Position numbers and translations under genes: made by a program. The notes under the pieces were generated by a model. That model saw only the letters and a list, made by a program, of their open reading frames with translations, searched no databases and was not told where the DNA came from. This document shows, piece by piece, positions 26,007-35,252 of a stretch of DNA of 64,000 bases; the first letter of the stretch is position 1; each line of letters starts with the position of its first letter. Source of the DNA: Pseudotabrizicola alkalilacus (lineage in GTDB: Bacteria > Pseudomonadota > Alphaproteobacteria > Rhodobacterales > Rhodobacteraceae); the NCBI RefSeq assembly GCF_003443995.1, contig NZ_QWEY01000006.1, positions 208,834-272,833 on the forward strand, written 5' to 3'.

Positions 26007-26645
26007 ATGTCGGACCATAATAAGGACTTCGATTTCGAACTGATGCCCGGCGTTCCCGCCGGTCTGCCAAAGGGGGAAGATATCCTGTGGCAGGGCAAAC
26101 CGCAGGCCATGGCGCTTGCGCGTGAAGCCTACAAGATCAACTGGATCGCCGGGTATATGCTGGCCGTCGTGCTGTGGCGCGCCGGTGGGGCCTATGCCGA
26201 TGGCGGTACCGCGCTGATGCTGGCCACCGGCCTGCCCTATCTGGTGCTGGCGGTTGCGGGCTACGGCGTGATCTACCTTCTGGCCTGGGCACAGGCGCGG
26301 GCCTCGATCTACACCATCACCACCGCCCGCGTAATCCTGCGGATCGGGGCGGCGCTGCCGGTCACCTATACCATCCCCTTTGTCCGCATCGCCACCGCCC
26401 GGCTTGACCTGAAACCCGGCGGCACCGGCACCATCGCGCTGGAAATCACCAAAGGCATGCGGCTGTCTTTCGCGGTGCTCTGGCCGCATCTGCGTCCGGG
26501 CTTTGCCAAACACACGCAACCGGCCTTCCGCTGCATCGCGGATGCGCGACACGTGGCCCGGCTGCTGGCCGATGCCGCACAGGCCAAGCTGAATGAACCC
26601 GTTGTCACCATGGCCCTCTCGGGTGCCGTGATGGCCGCCGAATAA
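26007..26645 (+). CDS. puhB: Photosynthetic complex assembly protein PuhB
   Basis: A 212-residue membrane protein required for efficient reaction centre assembly in Rhodobacter capsulatus. It has three likely hydrophobic helices in the first 100 residues and a PH-domain-like (bPH2) region with YTITTARVILRIGAALPV. The start has GGAGGG 6 nt upstream. The N-terminus (FDFELMPGVPAGLPKGE) is the typical PuhB opening. It is followed by puhC after 12 nt. Confidence 0.94.
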   Translation: MSDHNKDFDFELMPGVPAGLPKGEDILWQGKPQAMALAREAYKINWIAGYMLAVVLWRAGGAYADGGTALMLATGLPYLVLAVAGYGVIYLLAWAQARASIYTITTARVILRIGAALPVTYTIPFVRIATARLDLKPGGTGTIALEITKGMRLSFAVLWPHLRPGFAKHTQPAFRCIADARHVARLLADAAQAKLNEPVVTMALSGAVMAAE

Positions 26646-26657
26646 GGGGGCGCGCAG

Positions 26658-27125
26658 ATGGCCCAGCTCCGCACCCTCGCCGACCGTCAATCGCCCGAGC
26701 GCGAGATGATCCCCCGCGTGCTGCTTTGGGCGATGTTCGCCCTTGCCATGATCACGCTGGCGATCGTCAGCCTGTCGGTCCTCACCAACCGCCCGCATGT
26801 GGGCGTCCCCCCAGCCGCGACTGCCGTACAAGAGCGGTGGCTGGTTCTGGAAGGCAAGTCAGCACAGGCGGTTGTGGTCCGCGATGCTGACGGCACCCTG
26901 CTGATGGATCTGCCGCATGGCGGGTTCATCACCGTGATCCAGTCTGCCATGGCGCGCGCGCGTCTGGTGGCCCAGATCGCGGGCAATCCGCCGATGCGGG
27001 TTGTGCGCTATGACAACGGCCGCCTTGTGGCTGAAGACCCGGCCACCGGCTGGAGCGCCGAGCTCTATGCCTTTGGCGGCGACAACAAAGCCGCGTTCGA
27101 ACGGCTGCTCGACCAAACCAAATAA
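26658..27125 (+). CDS. puhC: Photosynthetic complex assembly protein PuhC
   Basis: A 155-residue protein with one N-terminal transmembrane segment (about residues 19-43) and a periplasmic-type domain. PuhC helps organise reaction centre-LH1-PufX complexes. The segment VVVRDADGTLLMDLPHGGFITVIQ is characteristic. It lies in the conserved puhB-puhC-orf-acsF order. Confidence 0.9.
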   Translation: MAQLRTLADRQSPEREMIPRVLLWAMFALAMITLAIVSLSVLTNRPHVGVPPAATAVQERWLVLEGKSAQAVVVRDADGTLLMDLPHGGFITVIQSAMARARLVAQIAGNPPMRVVRYDNGRLVAEDPATGWSAELYAFGGDNKAAFERLLDQTK

Positions 27126-27137
27126 GGGAACACAACA

Positions 27138-27434
27138 ATGGCATTCTTCAGCAAAACAAAGGAGCAGGTGCCCTGCACCGTCGAGGTCAGTCACCGGTTC
27201 GAAGCGCTTCACGCCCATGTCAAATTCAACAACGGCGCCGTCGTCCATCCGGGCGACGAGGTGCTGGTGCATGGCGCGCCGGTGCTGGCCGCCTATGGCG
27301 AGCTGATCGTTGAGGACCGCATCGCCACCATCACCCGCGCCACCTGGATCGAGCGTCAATGGGTCAAACTGACCGGCGATCTCGACTTCATGGAGTTGTG
27401 CGAATTCTCGTTCTCAGAGGAGTTGACGGTATGA
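27138..27434 (+). CDS. Small conserved protein between puhC and acsF
   Basis: A 98-residue soluble protein rich in beta-type segments (VEVSHRFEALHAHVKFNNGAVVHPGDEVLVHG). An equivalent small gene sits between puhC and acsF in many photosynthetic alpha- and betaproteobacteria, but I know no assigned function. AAGGGAA precedes the ATG. The stop overlaps the acsF start as ATGA (27431-27434), so its translation is coupled to the cyclase. A role with AcsF is a reasonable inference only. Confidence 0.85.
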   Translation: MAFFSKTKEQVPCTVEVSHRFEALHAHVKFNNGAVVHPGDEVLVHGAPVLAAYGELIVEDRIATITRATWIERQWVKLTGDLDFMELCEFSFSEELTV

Positions 27435-28543
27435 AAGACGTGAACGCCGAAAAAGCGCATGACACCACGCATGGCGAGCTGCACGCCGAACTTGCCGGAA
27501 AGTTCGACACCACCGCAATGGCGACCGATACCACCCTTCTGAACCCGCGCTTCTACACCACCGACTTTGACGAAATGGACCGCATTGATGTCACACCGGT
27601 GCGCGCCGAATGGGATGTGCTGATCGCGCAGATGAAATCCGACCCCAACAAGGGCCATTTCAAGAAAAACGCCGATTGGGATCACGTGGATTGGGCCGGC
27701 ATGGAGCCGCATCTGCGCGCCGAATTCATCGACTTTCTGGTGTCGTCCTGCACCGCCGAATTCTCCGGCTGCGTGCTCTACAAGGAAATGAAACGCCGCG
27801 GCAACAATCCCGACATCTGCGAGCTGTTCAACTACATGGCGCGCGATGAGGCGCGGCATGCCGGTTTCATCAACGACGCCCTGCGCGAGGCGGGGGTGGC
27901 GGTGAACCTTGGCTTCCTGACCAAGGCCAAGAAATACACCTATTTCCGACCAAAGTTTATCTACTATGCCACCTACCTGTCCGAGAAAATCGGCTACGCT
28001 CGCTACATCACGATCTACCGCCACCTGGAGGCGCACCCCGAGCATCGCTTTCACCCGATTTTCAAATGGTTCCGCGAATGGTGCAACGACGAGTTCAGTC
28101 ATGGTGAGGCGTTTGCCCTGCTGATGCGCACCGACCCCAAGCTGACAACAACCTGGGCCAACAAGCTGTGGATCCGGTTCTTTCTGACGGCGGTGTATTC
28201 CACCATGTGGGTGCGCGACCATGCCCGCAAGGATTTCCATGAGGCGTTGGGGGTCGACATCGACTGGTATGATCAGGAGGTGTACCGCAAGACCAGCGCC
28301 ATCGCGCGGCAGGTGTTCCCGGTCGAGCTTGACATCGACCACCCGCGCTGGATCCCCGGCCTGCGCCGCATGAACGCGGCCATGCTGGATATGGAAGCCG
28401 GGCGCAAAACCGGCGGCATCAAGGGTCGGCTGACCAATGCCTGGGGAACACTGCGGGCCCTCACCGCGTTTGCCTCGCTGTATCTGATCCCGGTCAAGCA
28501 CACGACTCCGCCCGCTTCGGTGCGGCTGGAACCGGCGTATTGA
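27431..28543 (+). CDS. acsF: Mg-protoporphyrin IX monomethyl ester oxidative cyclase AcsF
   Basis: The oxygen-dependent di-iron enzyme that forms ring E of protochlorophyllide. It has 370 residues. The ferritin-like di-iron ligands are visible in AEFSGCVLYKEM, ARDEARHAGF and CNDEFSHGEAF. Its presence shows that bacteriochlorophyll can be made with oxygen; no anaerobic cyclase (bchE) is in the window. The start at 27431 gives the family N-terminus; the frame is open 24 codons further up within the preceding gene. Confidence 0.97.
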   Translation: MKDVNAEKAHDTTHGELHAELAGKFDTTAMATDTTLLNPRFYTTDFDEMDRIDVTPVRAEWDVLIAQMKSDPNKGHFKKNADWDHVDWAGMEPHLRAEFIDFLVSSCTAEFSGCVLYKEMKRRGNNPDICELFNYMARDEARHAGFINDALREAGVAVNLGFLTKAKKYTYFRPKFIYYATYLSEKIGYARYITIYRHLEAHPEHRFHPIFKWFREWCNDEFSHGEAFALLMRTDPKLTTTWANKLWIRFFLTAVYSTMWVRDHARKDFHEALGVDIDWYDQEVYRKTSAIARQVFPVELDIDHPRWIPGLRRMNAAMLDMEAGRKTGGIKGRLTNAWGTLRALTAFASLYLIPVKHTTPPASVRLEPAY

Positions 28544-28616
28544 CCGCACACCATCATATCACCGCGACAGCGGTGATTGCGGCGGCAGGATGGGCGCGTC
28601 CCGCCGCCGCGCGTGG

Positions 28617-28635
28617 CCCCTCTGGTATCAGGGGG
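28617..28635 (+). other. Hairpin in the puhE leader
   Basis: GTGGCCCC upstream (from 28612) and GGGGGCCAC downstream (to 28639) form a strong stem around a 10-nt loop, ending just before the puhE start codon at 28643. It would sequester the G-rich ribosome-binding region and could tune puhE translation. Confidence 0.5.
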
Positions 28636-28642
28636 GCCACGA

Positions 28643-29482
28643 ATGACTGACCTATGGAGCATGACTAACCCATGGATCGCGGCTCTGTCAGCCCTTTTCC
28701 TGTGGTGGTTTTCGACCGGCATCATCCTGTGGCGGGTGCGCCGGGCCGACAATCAGGGCCATGACGCGCATCTGTGGTCGGTTCTGCTGGGCCTGCCCTT
28801 GTTGCTGGGCGGGGTGGTCGGCCTGAACGAAACGCTGACCGACACCAGCCCGCAAGGCGCCTACCTCGCCTTTCTCTCCGCCCTCGCGGTCTGGGGCTGG
28901 GTCGAACTGGCGTTTCTGTCGGGCATCATTGCCGGGCCGAACACAAAGCCATGCCCCCCCGATGCGCCCCTGTCAGACCGCTTCCTGCGCGCCATCGGCA
29001 CGATCCTGTGGCACGAAATCCTGCTGATCACCCTGCTCTGCGCCCTTGTGATCCTGTCCCACGATGCGCCCAACATCTTTGGGTTGTGGACCTTTGCCAT
29101 CCTGTTCTTTGCCCGTATTTCCGCCAAACTGAACCTGTTCTTCGGCGTCCCGCGCATCCACACCGAATTCCTGCCGCGCCCGCTCGCCCATCTGGCCAGC
29201 CACTTCCGCCGCGCGCCGATGAATGCGGTGTTCCCGGTCTCGATCACCGCGCTCAGCTATGCCTCCTACTGCTTCACCGAGCGCGCCCTCACCGCCGCCC
29301 CCCCCGGCGCGCTGATCGGCTTTACCCTGCTATCCGCCCTGACCCTGCTCGCCCTGCTGGAGCATTGGTTCATGGTCATCCCGCTTCCCGACCAAAAGCT
29401 CTGGCGCTGGATGCTGCCAGAGCGCAAATCACCCCTCCCTTCCCGACCAGCGACGTTGAAAGAGAACACCCATGGACTTTGA
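28643..29482 (+). CDS. puhE: Photosynthetic complex assembly protein PuhE
   Basis: A 279-residue membrane protein (DUF3623 family) with about seven hydrophobic helices. In Rhodobacter it negatively modulates bacteriochlorophyll production. ATG 28643 (MTDLWSM) or 28661 (MTNPW) could be used; the first is preferred, since it follows the hairpin-borne GGGGGG. The last 11 nt overlap the hemA start. Confidence 0.9.
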   Translation: MTDLWSMTNPWIAALSALFLWWFSTGIILWRVRRADNQGHDAHLWSVLLGLPLLLGGVVGLNETLTDTSPQGAYLAFLSALAVWGWVELAFLSGIIAGPNTKPCPPDAPLSDRFLRAIGTILWHEILLITLLCALVILSHDAPNIFGLWTFAILFFARISAKLNLFFGVPRIHTEFLPRPLAHLASHFRRAPMNAVFPVSITALSYASYCFTERALTAAPPGALIGFTLLSALTLLALLEHWFMVIPLPDQKLWRWMLPERKSPLPSRPATLKENTHGL

Positions 29483-30683
29483 CGCCCTCTTCACCAGCCA
29501 TCTGGATCTCCTGAAAGCCGAAGGCAACTACCGCGTCTTTGCCGATCTGGAACGCCGCTGCGGCAATTTCCCCCGCGCCGACAACCACAAGGACGGGGCG
29601 CTGCGCGATGTCACCGTCTGGTGTTCCAATGATTATCTGGGCATGGGCCAGAACCCAAAGGTGGTGAACGCGATGGTCGAGGCGGTGCGCGCCTGCGGCA
29701 CCGGCGCGGGCGGCACCCGCAACATCGGTGGCACCAATCACCACCACATCCTGCTGGAATCCGAACTCGCCGACCTGCATGGCAAAGAGGCGGCCTTGCT
29801 GTTCACCTCTGGCTATGTGTCGAACTGGGCCGCGCTTGGCACCCTTGGCGCGCGCATACCGGGCGCGGTGATCCTGTCGGATGAAAAGAACCACGCAAGC
29901 ATGATCGAAGGCATCCGCCATTCCCGCGCCGACAAGGTGCTGTGGCGGCACAACGACTGGCGCGATCTGGACCGCAAGCTGCACGCCGTCGGCGACCGGC
30001 CAAAAATCGTGGCGTTTGAATCCGTGTACTCGATGGATGGCGACATCTCCCCGATCCGCGAGATCATCGAGGTGTGTGAGGCGCATGGCGCGCTGTCCTA
30101 TATCGACGAGGTTCACGCCGTCGGCATGTACGGTCCGCGTGGCGGCGGCGTGTCAGAGCGTGAAAACCTCGCCCACCGCATCGACCTGATCGAGGGCACG
30201 CTGGGCAAAGCTTACGGCTGCGTCGGCGGCTACATCACCGGCTCGGCCCCGCTGGTCGATTTCATCCGCAGCTTTTCGTCTGGCTTCATCTTTACCACCG
30301 CCCTGCCCCCGGCTGTGGCTGCTGCCGCCACCGCCTCGATCAAGCACCTCAAGGAGTCGTCGCAGGAACGGCTCGCCCAACAACACCGCGTCGCCCGCCT
30401 GCGCGCCCGGCTGGATGCTGCGGGCATTCCGCATATGGCCAATGACAGCCACATCATCCCGGTGATGATCGGCGATCCGGTCAAGTGCAGGATGATCAGC
30501 GATATCCTGATGAACGACTGGGGCATCTATGTGCAGCCGATCAACTACCCAACCGTGCCAAAGGGCACCGAACGGCTGCGCATCACCCCCGGCCCGCTGC
30601 ATTCCGACGCTGATATCGACCATCTGGTAAGCGCGCTCGCCTCGCTCTGGCGGCAATGCGCGCTGGCCCATGCCGTTGCCTAA
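29472..30683 (+). CDS. hemA: 5-aminolevulinate synthase
   Basis: Condenses succinyl-CoA and glycine to 5-aminolevulinate, the first tetrapyrrole precursor (Shemin route of alphaproteobacteria). It has 403 residues. The PLP lysine is Lys246 in the motif GTLGKAYG; the glycine-rich [17 protein letters not shown] and YIDEVHAVG segments are intact. It overlaps puhE by 11 nt, tying supply of precursor to the photosynthesis operon. cycA follows after 111 nt. Confidence 0.97.
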   Translation: MDFDALFTSHLDLLKAEGNYRVFADLERRCGNFPRADNHKDGALRDVTVWCSNDYLGMGQNPKVVNAMVEAVRACGTGAGGTRNIGGTNHHHILLESELADLHGKEAALLFTSGYVSNWAALGTLGARIPGAVILSDEKNHASMIEGIRHSRADKVLWRHNDWRDLDRKLHAVGDRPKIVAFESVYSMDGDISPIREIIEVCEAHGALSYIDEVHAVGMYGPRGGGVSERENLAHRIDLIEGTLGKAYGCVGGYITGSAPLVDFIRSFSSGFIFTTALPPAVAAAATASIKHLKESSQERLAQQHRVARLRARLDAAGIPHMANDSHIIPVMIGDPVKCRMISDILMNDWGIYVQPINYPTVPKGTERLRITPGPLHSDADIDHLVSALASLWRQCALAHAVA

Positions 30684-30794
30684 TCCCGCCATCGCCCGTT
30701 TGCACCGGACACTCCGCTCCGCGCACGCGGGCGTGACTTGCCTTTTCCATCGGCAGGTCCATGTCTTTATCCGTAGTATATCCGGGAGGATCCC

Positions 30795-31280
30795 ATGAGA
30801 CTCGCTTTGACTGCCCTGACTTTTGCCTCGCTCGCCCTCGCGGCCCCCGCCATGGCCCAGGATGCGACCGGGGATGCTGCCGCTGGTGAGAAGGTCTTCA
30901 ACAAATGCCAGACCTGCCACGTCATCGCCGATGCCGATGGCAAGGTGCTGGGTGGCCGCAATGCCAAGACCGGCCCCAACCTCTACGGCCTGCCGGGCCG
31001 CCCCGCAGGCACCCAGGCCGATTTCAACGGCTACGGCGACTCGCTGGTCGCCCTCGGTGCCACCGGCTTCACCTGGGATGAGGCGAGCTTTACCGAATAC
31101 GTCACCGATCCCGCAAAGTTCCTCAAGGCCCGTCTGGATGACAACAGCGCCCGCACCAAGATGAGCTTCAAGCTGGCCAACGCCAAGGAAAAGGCCGATG
31201 TCTGGGCCTACATCGCCTCGCTCTCGCCCGCGATGGAAGCCCCGGCAGAGGGCGAAGCGGCCCCTGCTGCGACGAACTGA
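30795..31280 (+). CDS. cycA: Cytochrome c2
   Basis: A periplasmic electron carrier that re-reduces the photo-oxidised reaction centre and links it to cytochrome bc1. It has 161 residues with a signal peptide ending APAMA (residues 1-21). The heme motif CQTCH is at 38-42 and the axial methionine in TKMSF is Met123. An Ala/Glu/Pro-rich tail extends the C-terminus. A GGGAGGAT Shine-Dalgarno precedes the ATG, and a strong terminator follows at 31303. Confidence 0.96.
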   Translation: MRLALTALTFASLALAAPAMAQDATGDAAAGEKVFNKCQTCHVIADADGKVLGGRNAKTGPNLYGLPGRPAGTQADFNGYGDSLVALGATGFTWDEASFTEYVTDPAKFLKARLDDNSARTKMSFKLANAKEKADVWAYIASLSPAMEAPAEGEAAPAATN

Positions 31281-31302
31281 CCTGACGCTCACGTCAAAGC
31301 AA

Positions 31303-31330
31303 AGGCCCCGGAGCAATCCGGGGCTTTTTG
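31303..31330 (+). terminator. Rho-independent terminator after cycA
   Basis: Stem GCCCCGGA (31305-31312) and TCCGGGGC (31317-31324) with a GCAA tetraloop, followed by TTTTT. It closes the photosynthesis super-operon. Confidence 0.93.
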
Positions 31331-31657
31331 CGTTTGGGGAGTGAGTGGCTGCTTTGCGGACAAAGCGGACGGTCGGGTTGCGTCGATTGAGCGGACGCCA
31401 AGCCCGGTTAACAGGGGCTTTAGCCCCCCGGGCTGCGGATGGCCGGTCCGGCGGCCAGTCGCATCGTCACCGCCAATATGCGCTCAGACGTCATTCGGAC
31501 ATGACAGCCATAAAGTGCTGACCTCAATCGGTGCTGCGGCAGGCCCCGGCCATCCCCAGCCCTTTGGTGCGCTTTGAGAGTCAATCTTTGGGGGGGAAAG
31601 GCCGCCCATCCCCTCCCCATGAGAGGAGAGGCGCGGAACAATCAGGGGTGGTTTGAA
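31331..31657. other. Gene-free stretch between cycA and the SUKH-like gene
   Basis: No supportable gene was seen. It contains a short GC hairpin near 31410 (GGGGCTTTAGCCCC) resembling the head of the dispersed repeat but without its TATTT tail. A CCCCTCCCC/[15 protein letters not shown] patch lies near 31610. It looks like junction DNA bordering the accessory gene that follows. Confidence 0.5.
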
Positions 31658-32233
31658 ATGAGAGAGTGGGATAAAGCGGCGGGGTCAGGTTGCGGGGGTT
31701 TGGTTGCTGATAAGATGAGTATTGTCGAACTTTTGTATCTTGGGCAGATCGAAGACTTGCGAAGATTGCGTGACGGATATGTGGCCGTGCACCTGCCCGA
31801 GGTTGGTGATTTCGCTTTCAAGATCGGGATCAATGACCCGCTAACTACGGAAAGTATCGAGAAGATCGTCGATTTTGGTGCGGGCGCTGACCCAGACATG
31901 ATACGGCATCTGTATCGCATGTGTAACGGCCTTTGGGTTGCAAAGTTTGCCGTATTTGGTCTTCTCTCAGGCCCATGGGGTTTAATGCAGCCGTGGGACA
32001 TCAATGTGCCCAACTGTTGGGGCCGTCCTGCCGGATTTCCAGAGGATTACCTGATTGTTGGGACGCATCAAGATAAGGATGACGCTGGGAAAACGCTCCA
32101 GCGGTCTCATTGCATCACTGGGGATGGTCGGATTGTTGTGATTGATCTGGAAAATCACGAAACCGTCTTGCGAGAGTATCGTTCGGTTGAAGACTGGCTG
32201 CAGGCCGAGGCTGAGCGGGCTTTGGCGGGCTGA
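31658..32233 (+). CDS. SMI1/KNR4 (SUKH) family protein
   Basis: About 191 residues. The region LYRMCNGLWVAKFAVFG, followed by FPEDYLIVGTHQDKDD and a late ITGDGRIVVIDLENHE, fits the SMI1/KNR4 (SUKH-1) fold. Bacterial members are often immunity proteins against contact-dependent toxins. Base composition is visibly more AT-rich and codon use less GC-biased than the neighbours, suggesting transfer. No partner toxin gene is adjacent. ATG 31658 has a G-rich ribosome-binding candidate; ATG 31715 (MSIVELL) is an alternative. Confidence 0.7.
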   Translation: MREWDKAAGSGCGGLVADKMSIVELLYLGQIEDLRRLRDGYVAVHLPEVGDFAFKIGINDPLTTESIEKIVDFGAGADPDMIRHLYRMCNGLWVAKFAVFGLLSGPWGLMQPWDINVPNCWGRPAGFPEDYLIVGTHQDKDDAGKTLQRSHCITGDGRIVVIDLENHETVLREYRSVEDWLQAEAERALAG

Positions 32234-32496
32234 TGCGGCTGTTGACCGGGTTGGGAGATGCTCAGTCGTTGTTGTCTGCTAAGGGGCTCAAAGCGTCCCT
32301 CACGCGGGACTCCGCCTGGCCAAAAATCAACCCAGCGCTGACCGACCCAACATGCGGCCAGAGTCAGTGCTCTGCTGCCGCACTACCAAGCGCCTGCAGG
32401 ACACCCCAAAAATTAATAATCCCTTAATTCCCGCACCCCAAGCCCTTGATTACAAAAGACCCCTACACCCTTCCCCCTGTGTTACACACCCCCACC
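32234..32496. other. Gene-free spacer between the SUKH-like gene and urtE
   Basis: Convergent gene ends face each other. It contains an AT-rich patch near 32408-32430 and C-rich simple tracts near 32455-32500. No gene or clear terminator was seen. Confidence 0.5.
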
Positions 32497-33192
32497 TCAC
32501 ACCGAGACAGTCGCCCGCAGCACCTCTTTCGACAGCGTGGCCTTGTCGCCTTCCAGCGCCACCTCGCCGCGTTTGAGGACATAGAACCGGTCCGCCAGAC
32601 CGTAGGCAAAGTCGAAATACTGCTCGACCAGAATGATCGCCATATCGCCCTTGCCCTTCAGATACTCGATCACCCGCCCGATCTGCTGGATGATATTGGG
32701 CTGGATGCCTTCGGTCGGCTCGTCCAGCAGCAGCACGCGGGGCTTCATGATCATCGCGCGGGCAATCGCCAGCTGCTGCTGCTGCCCGCCCGACAGATCG
32801 CCGCCGCGCCGGTGGAGGAAGTCTTTCAGGATCGGGAACAGCTCGAAGATCTCCTCCGGGATCCGATGCTCGGCCCGGGGCAGCAGCGCATAGGCGGTCT
32901 CCATATTCTCGCGCACGGTCAGCAGCGGAAAGATCATCCGCCCCTGCGGCACCACGGCCAGCCCACGCCGCGCCATCGCCTGCGGCGGCACCACCGGCAC
33001 CGGCTCATTGCCCAGCCAGACCTGTCCGCCAGAACGCGGATGCGTGCCCGCCAGCGCCTTCAAAAGCGAAGTCTTGCCGACCCCGTTGGTGCCCATCACG
33101 CAAGTCACCTCCCCCGCCCGCGCCTCCATCGAGATGCCGTGCAGGATCTGGCTGCCGCCATAATGCAGCGTCAGGTTTTCGGTTCTGATCAT
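32497..33192 (-). CDS. urtE: Urea ABC transporter ATP-binding protein UrtE
   Basis: A LivF-like ATPase of the high-affinity urea importer, 231 residues. Walker A is GTNGVGKTS, the ABC signature [14 protein letters not shown] and Walker [16 protein letters not shown]. The start overlaps the urtD stop as ATGA (33189-33192). It is the last gene of urtABCDE. A 260-nt gene-free spacer separates it from the convergent SUKH-like gene, and no clear terminator is visible there. Confidence 0.96.
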   Translation of the reverse strand: MIRTENLTLHYGGSQILHGISMEARAGEVTCVMGTNGVGKTSLLKALAGTHPRSGGQVWLGNEPVPVVPPQAMARRGLAVVPQGRMIFPLLTVRENMETAYALLPRAEHRIPEEIFELFPILKDFLHRRGGDLSGGQQQQLAIARAMIMKPRVLLLDEPTEGIQPNIIQQIGRVIEYLKGKGDMAIILVEQYFDFAYGLADRFYVLKRGEVALEGDKATLSKEVLRATVSV

Positions 33193-33938
33193 CGCTCGGA
33201 CCGCCCCAGATAAACGTCGATCACCTGCGGATTGCGGGTGACATGGTCCAATGTGCCCTCGGCCAGCACAGCCCCCTCGTGCAGCACCGTGACCTTGCAA
33301 TTCAGGCGGCGCACGAATTCCATGTCATGCTCCACCACCACCACCGCGCGGGTTTTGGCCAGATCGACCAATAGCCGCGTGGTGTGCTCGCGCTCCGCGA
33401 GGGTCATGCCCGCCGCCGGCTCATCGACCAGCAAGAGCTGCGGCTCCTGCGCCAGCAGCATGCCGATTTCCAGCCATTGCTTTTGCCCATGCGACAGCTC
33501 GCCTGACTTGCGGGAGAGCGAGTCACCCAGACCCACCTCCTCCGCCAGCTCCGCCACGCGGGCATGATCGGCGGATTTGGGCGACCAGAACAGCACCGCC
33601 AGCGGTCCACGCGCCGCCTTGAGCGCCATCATCAGGTTGTCAGCAACCGTCTGATCCTCGAACACCGTTGGCCGCTGAAACTTGCGCCCCACCCCGGCGC
33701 GGGCGATCTGCGCCTCGGACATCGACAGCAGCGATTGCAGCTTTGCCCCCCACAGCACCCGACCTTCATCCGGGCGGGTCTTGCCGGTTACGATGTCCAT
33801 GAACGTGGTCTTGCCCGCGCCATTGGGCCCGATAATCGCGCGCAATTCCGCCGGACCGATGGAGAAGGACAGGTTGTTGATGGCGCGAAAGCCGTCAAAG
33901 GTGACCGACACGCCGGAGACTTCGAGAAGCTGGGTCAT
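33189..33938 (-). CDS. urtD: Urea ABC transporter ATP-binding protein UrtD
   Basis: A LivG-like ATPase, 249 residues, partner of UrtE. Walker A is [12 protein letters not shown], the signature [13 protein letters not shown] and Walker [13 protein letters not shown]. UrtD-specific features include the [12 protein letters not shown] region. It overlaps urtC by 4 nt (33935-33938) and urtE by 4 nt. Confidence 0.96.
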   Translation of the reverse strand: MTQLLEVSGVSVTFDGFRAINNLSFSIGPAELRAIIGPNGAGKTTFMDIVTGKTRPDEGRVLWGAKLQSLLSMSEAQIARAGVGRKFQRPTVFEDQTVADNLMMALKAARGPLAVLFWSPKSADHARVAELAEEVGLGDSLSRKSGELSHGQKQWLEIGMLLAQEPQLLLVDEPAAGMTLAEREHTTRLLVDLAKTRAVVVVEHDMEFVRRLNCKVTVLHEGAVLAEGTLDHVTRNPQVIDVYLGRSER

Positions 33939-35167
33939 TCCTTGGCCTCCTTTTCCATGAGCGACCCGTCGTCAGGCCCCAGCGTCGCGCCCTTGCGGTC
34001 GGGGCTGCGCAAGCCCTGCCACAGGTCGAACAAGCCGCCGATGCCCTTGGGCGCGAACAGGGTGACGCCGACAAAGGACAGGCCGAGCAGGATCAGCCAC
34101 CAGTCCACCCAGTTGATCGTATAGAAGCCGAGGTTGATCGAGGGCGCCCGCCCGCCGGTGAACCAGGACGACAACAGCGAGACAAAGGCCGCACCAATCA
34201 CCGCGCCGTAAAGCCGCCCGCGCCCGCCGATGGCGACCCACACGGCAAGGTAAATGCTGGCGATCGGGGCCAGTTCCGCCGGGTTGATGATGCCCGCCTG
34301 CGGGTAATAGAGTGCGCCCGCAATGGCGGCGATGATGGCGGTGAGGGTGAAGACAAAGAGCTTGTAGCCTTCGACCGAGTAGCCCAGAAACCGCACCCGC
34401 GCCTCATCATCGCGGATCGCGCGGATCACGGATCCGAACTTGCCCGAGACCACCCAGGCCACCAGCAGGTAGCCTAGGCCAAGGGCAAAGGCCGAGGCCC
34501 AGAGGAACCAGACCGAGATCAGGTCCTGCGACACCCCGTCCAGACCGGGGATGTTCTGCAGACCCGAAAGCCCGTTGTTGCCGCGCAGACCGGAGTCGTT
34601 CTGGAACAGGTAGAGCGCGAGGGCGAGGGTCATGGCTTGCGTCAGGATCGACAGATACACGCCCGTCACCCTGCTGCGGAACGCCAGCCAGCCAAAGACC
34701 AGCGCCAGCACGCCCGGCACCAGCACCACCAGCATGAGTTGCAGCGGCAGCGAATGGGCAAAACCCCACACCGGCGGCAGCTCCGACGCGCCGACCACGC
34801 CAAAGATTTGGGCTGCAATGCCGTTCTGGATCTCTTGTGCGGTGGCAGGAAGCGCCTCGTTTGACAGGGCGGTGATGACGATGCCTTCGGTGCGGGCATA
34901 CATCAGCCACATGCCGATCATGTAGCCGCCAAGCGCGAAAAACGCCATGTGGCCGAGCGACAGGATGCCGGCATAACCCCAGATCAGATCCATCGCGAGG
35001 GCAGCAAGGCACAGGCAAAGGGTCTTGCCCAGCGTCTTGATGAAGGAGGTGGACAGGAAGGCCACGCCATACGCCTCGGACAGCACGGTGACGCCCAGCG
35101 TGAACAGCGACAGGATCAGCAGGAACCACAGGACAGAAGGGTTGCGGGACAAATAGGTGCGGGTCAT
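33935..35167 (-). CDS. urtC: Urea ABC transporter permease UrtC
   Basis: A LivM-like permease of 410 residues with about ten hydrophobic segments. The family loop LGRLYGAVIGAAFVSLLSSW is read here as GGRGRLYGAVIGAAF. A clear AGGAG Shine-Dalgarno precedes the ATG. The upstream spacer to urtB carries repeat copy 6. Confidence 0.95.
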   Translation of the reverse strand: MTRTYLSRNPSVLWFLLILSLFTLGVTVLSEAYGVAFLSTSFIKTLGKTLCLCLAALAMDLIWGYAGILSLGHMAFFALGGYMIGMWLMYARTEGIVITALSNEALPATAQEIQNGIAAQIFGVVGASELPPVWGFAHSLPLQLMLVVLVPGVLALVFGWLAFRSRVTGVYLSILTQAMTLALALYLFQNDSGLRGNNGLSGLQNIPGLDGVSQDLISVWFLWASAFALGLGYLLVAWVVSGKFGSVIRAIRDDEARVRFLGYSVEGYKLFVFTLTAIIAAIAGALYYPQAGIINPAELAPIASIYLAVWVAIGGRGRLYGAVIGAAFVSLLSSWFTGGRAPSINLGFYTINWVDWWLILLGLSFVGVTLFAPKGIGGLFDLWQGLRSPDRKGATLGPDDGSLMEKEAKE

Positions 35168-35183
35168 TTCAGGCTCCTGCCGT

Positions 35184-35238
35184 CGGACCGGGGGGCCAGC
35201 CCCCCGGGCCCCCCGGGATATTTTTGGACAGAAAATGT
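35184..35238 (+). repeat. Dispersed hairpin-GATATTT repeat, copy 6
   Basis: Forward copy: GGACCGGGGGGCCAGCCCCCC, GGGCCCCCCGGGATATTTTT, GGACAGAAAATG. It lies between urtB and urtC, antisense to their transcription, showing that the element is not confined to the photosynthesis genes. Confidence 0.8.
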
Positions 35239-35252
35239 CAGCGCCATTGCCA

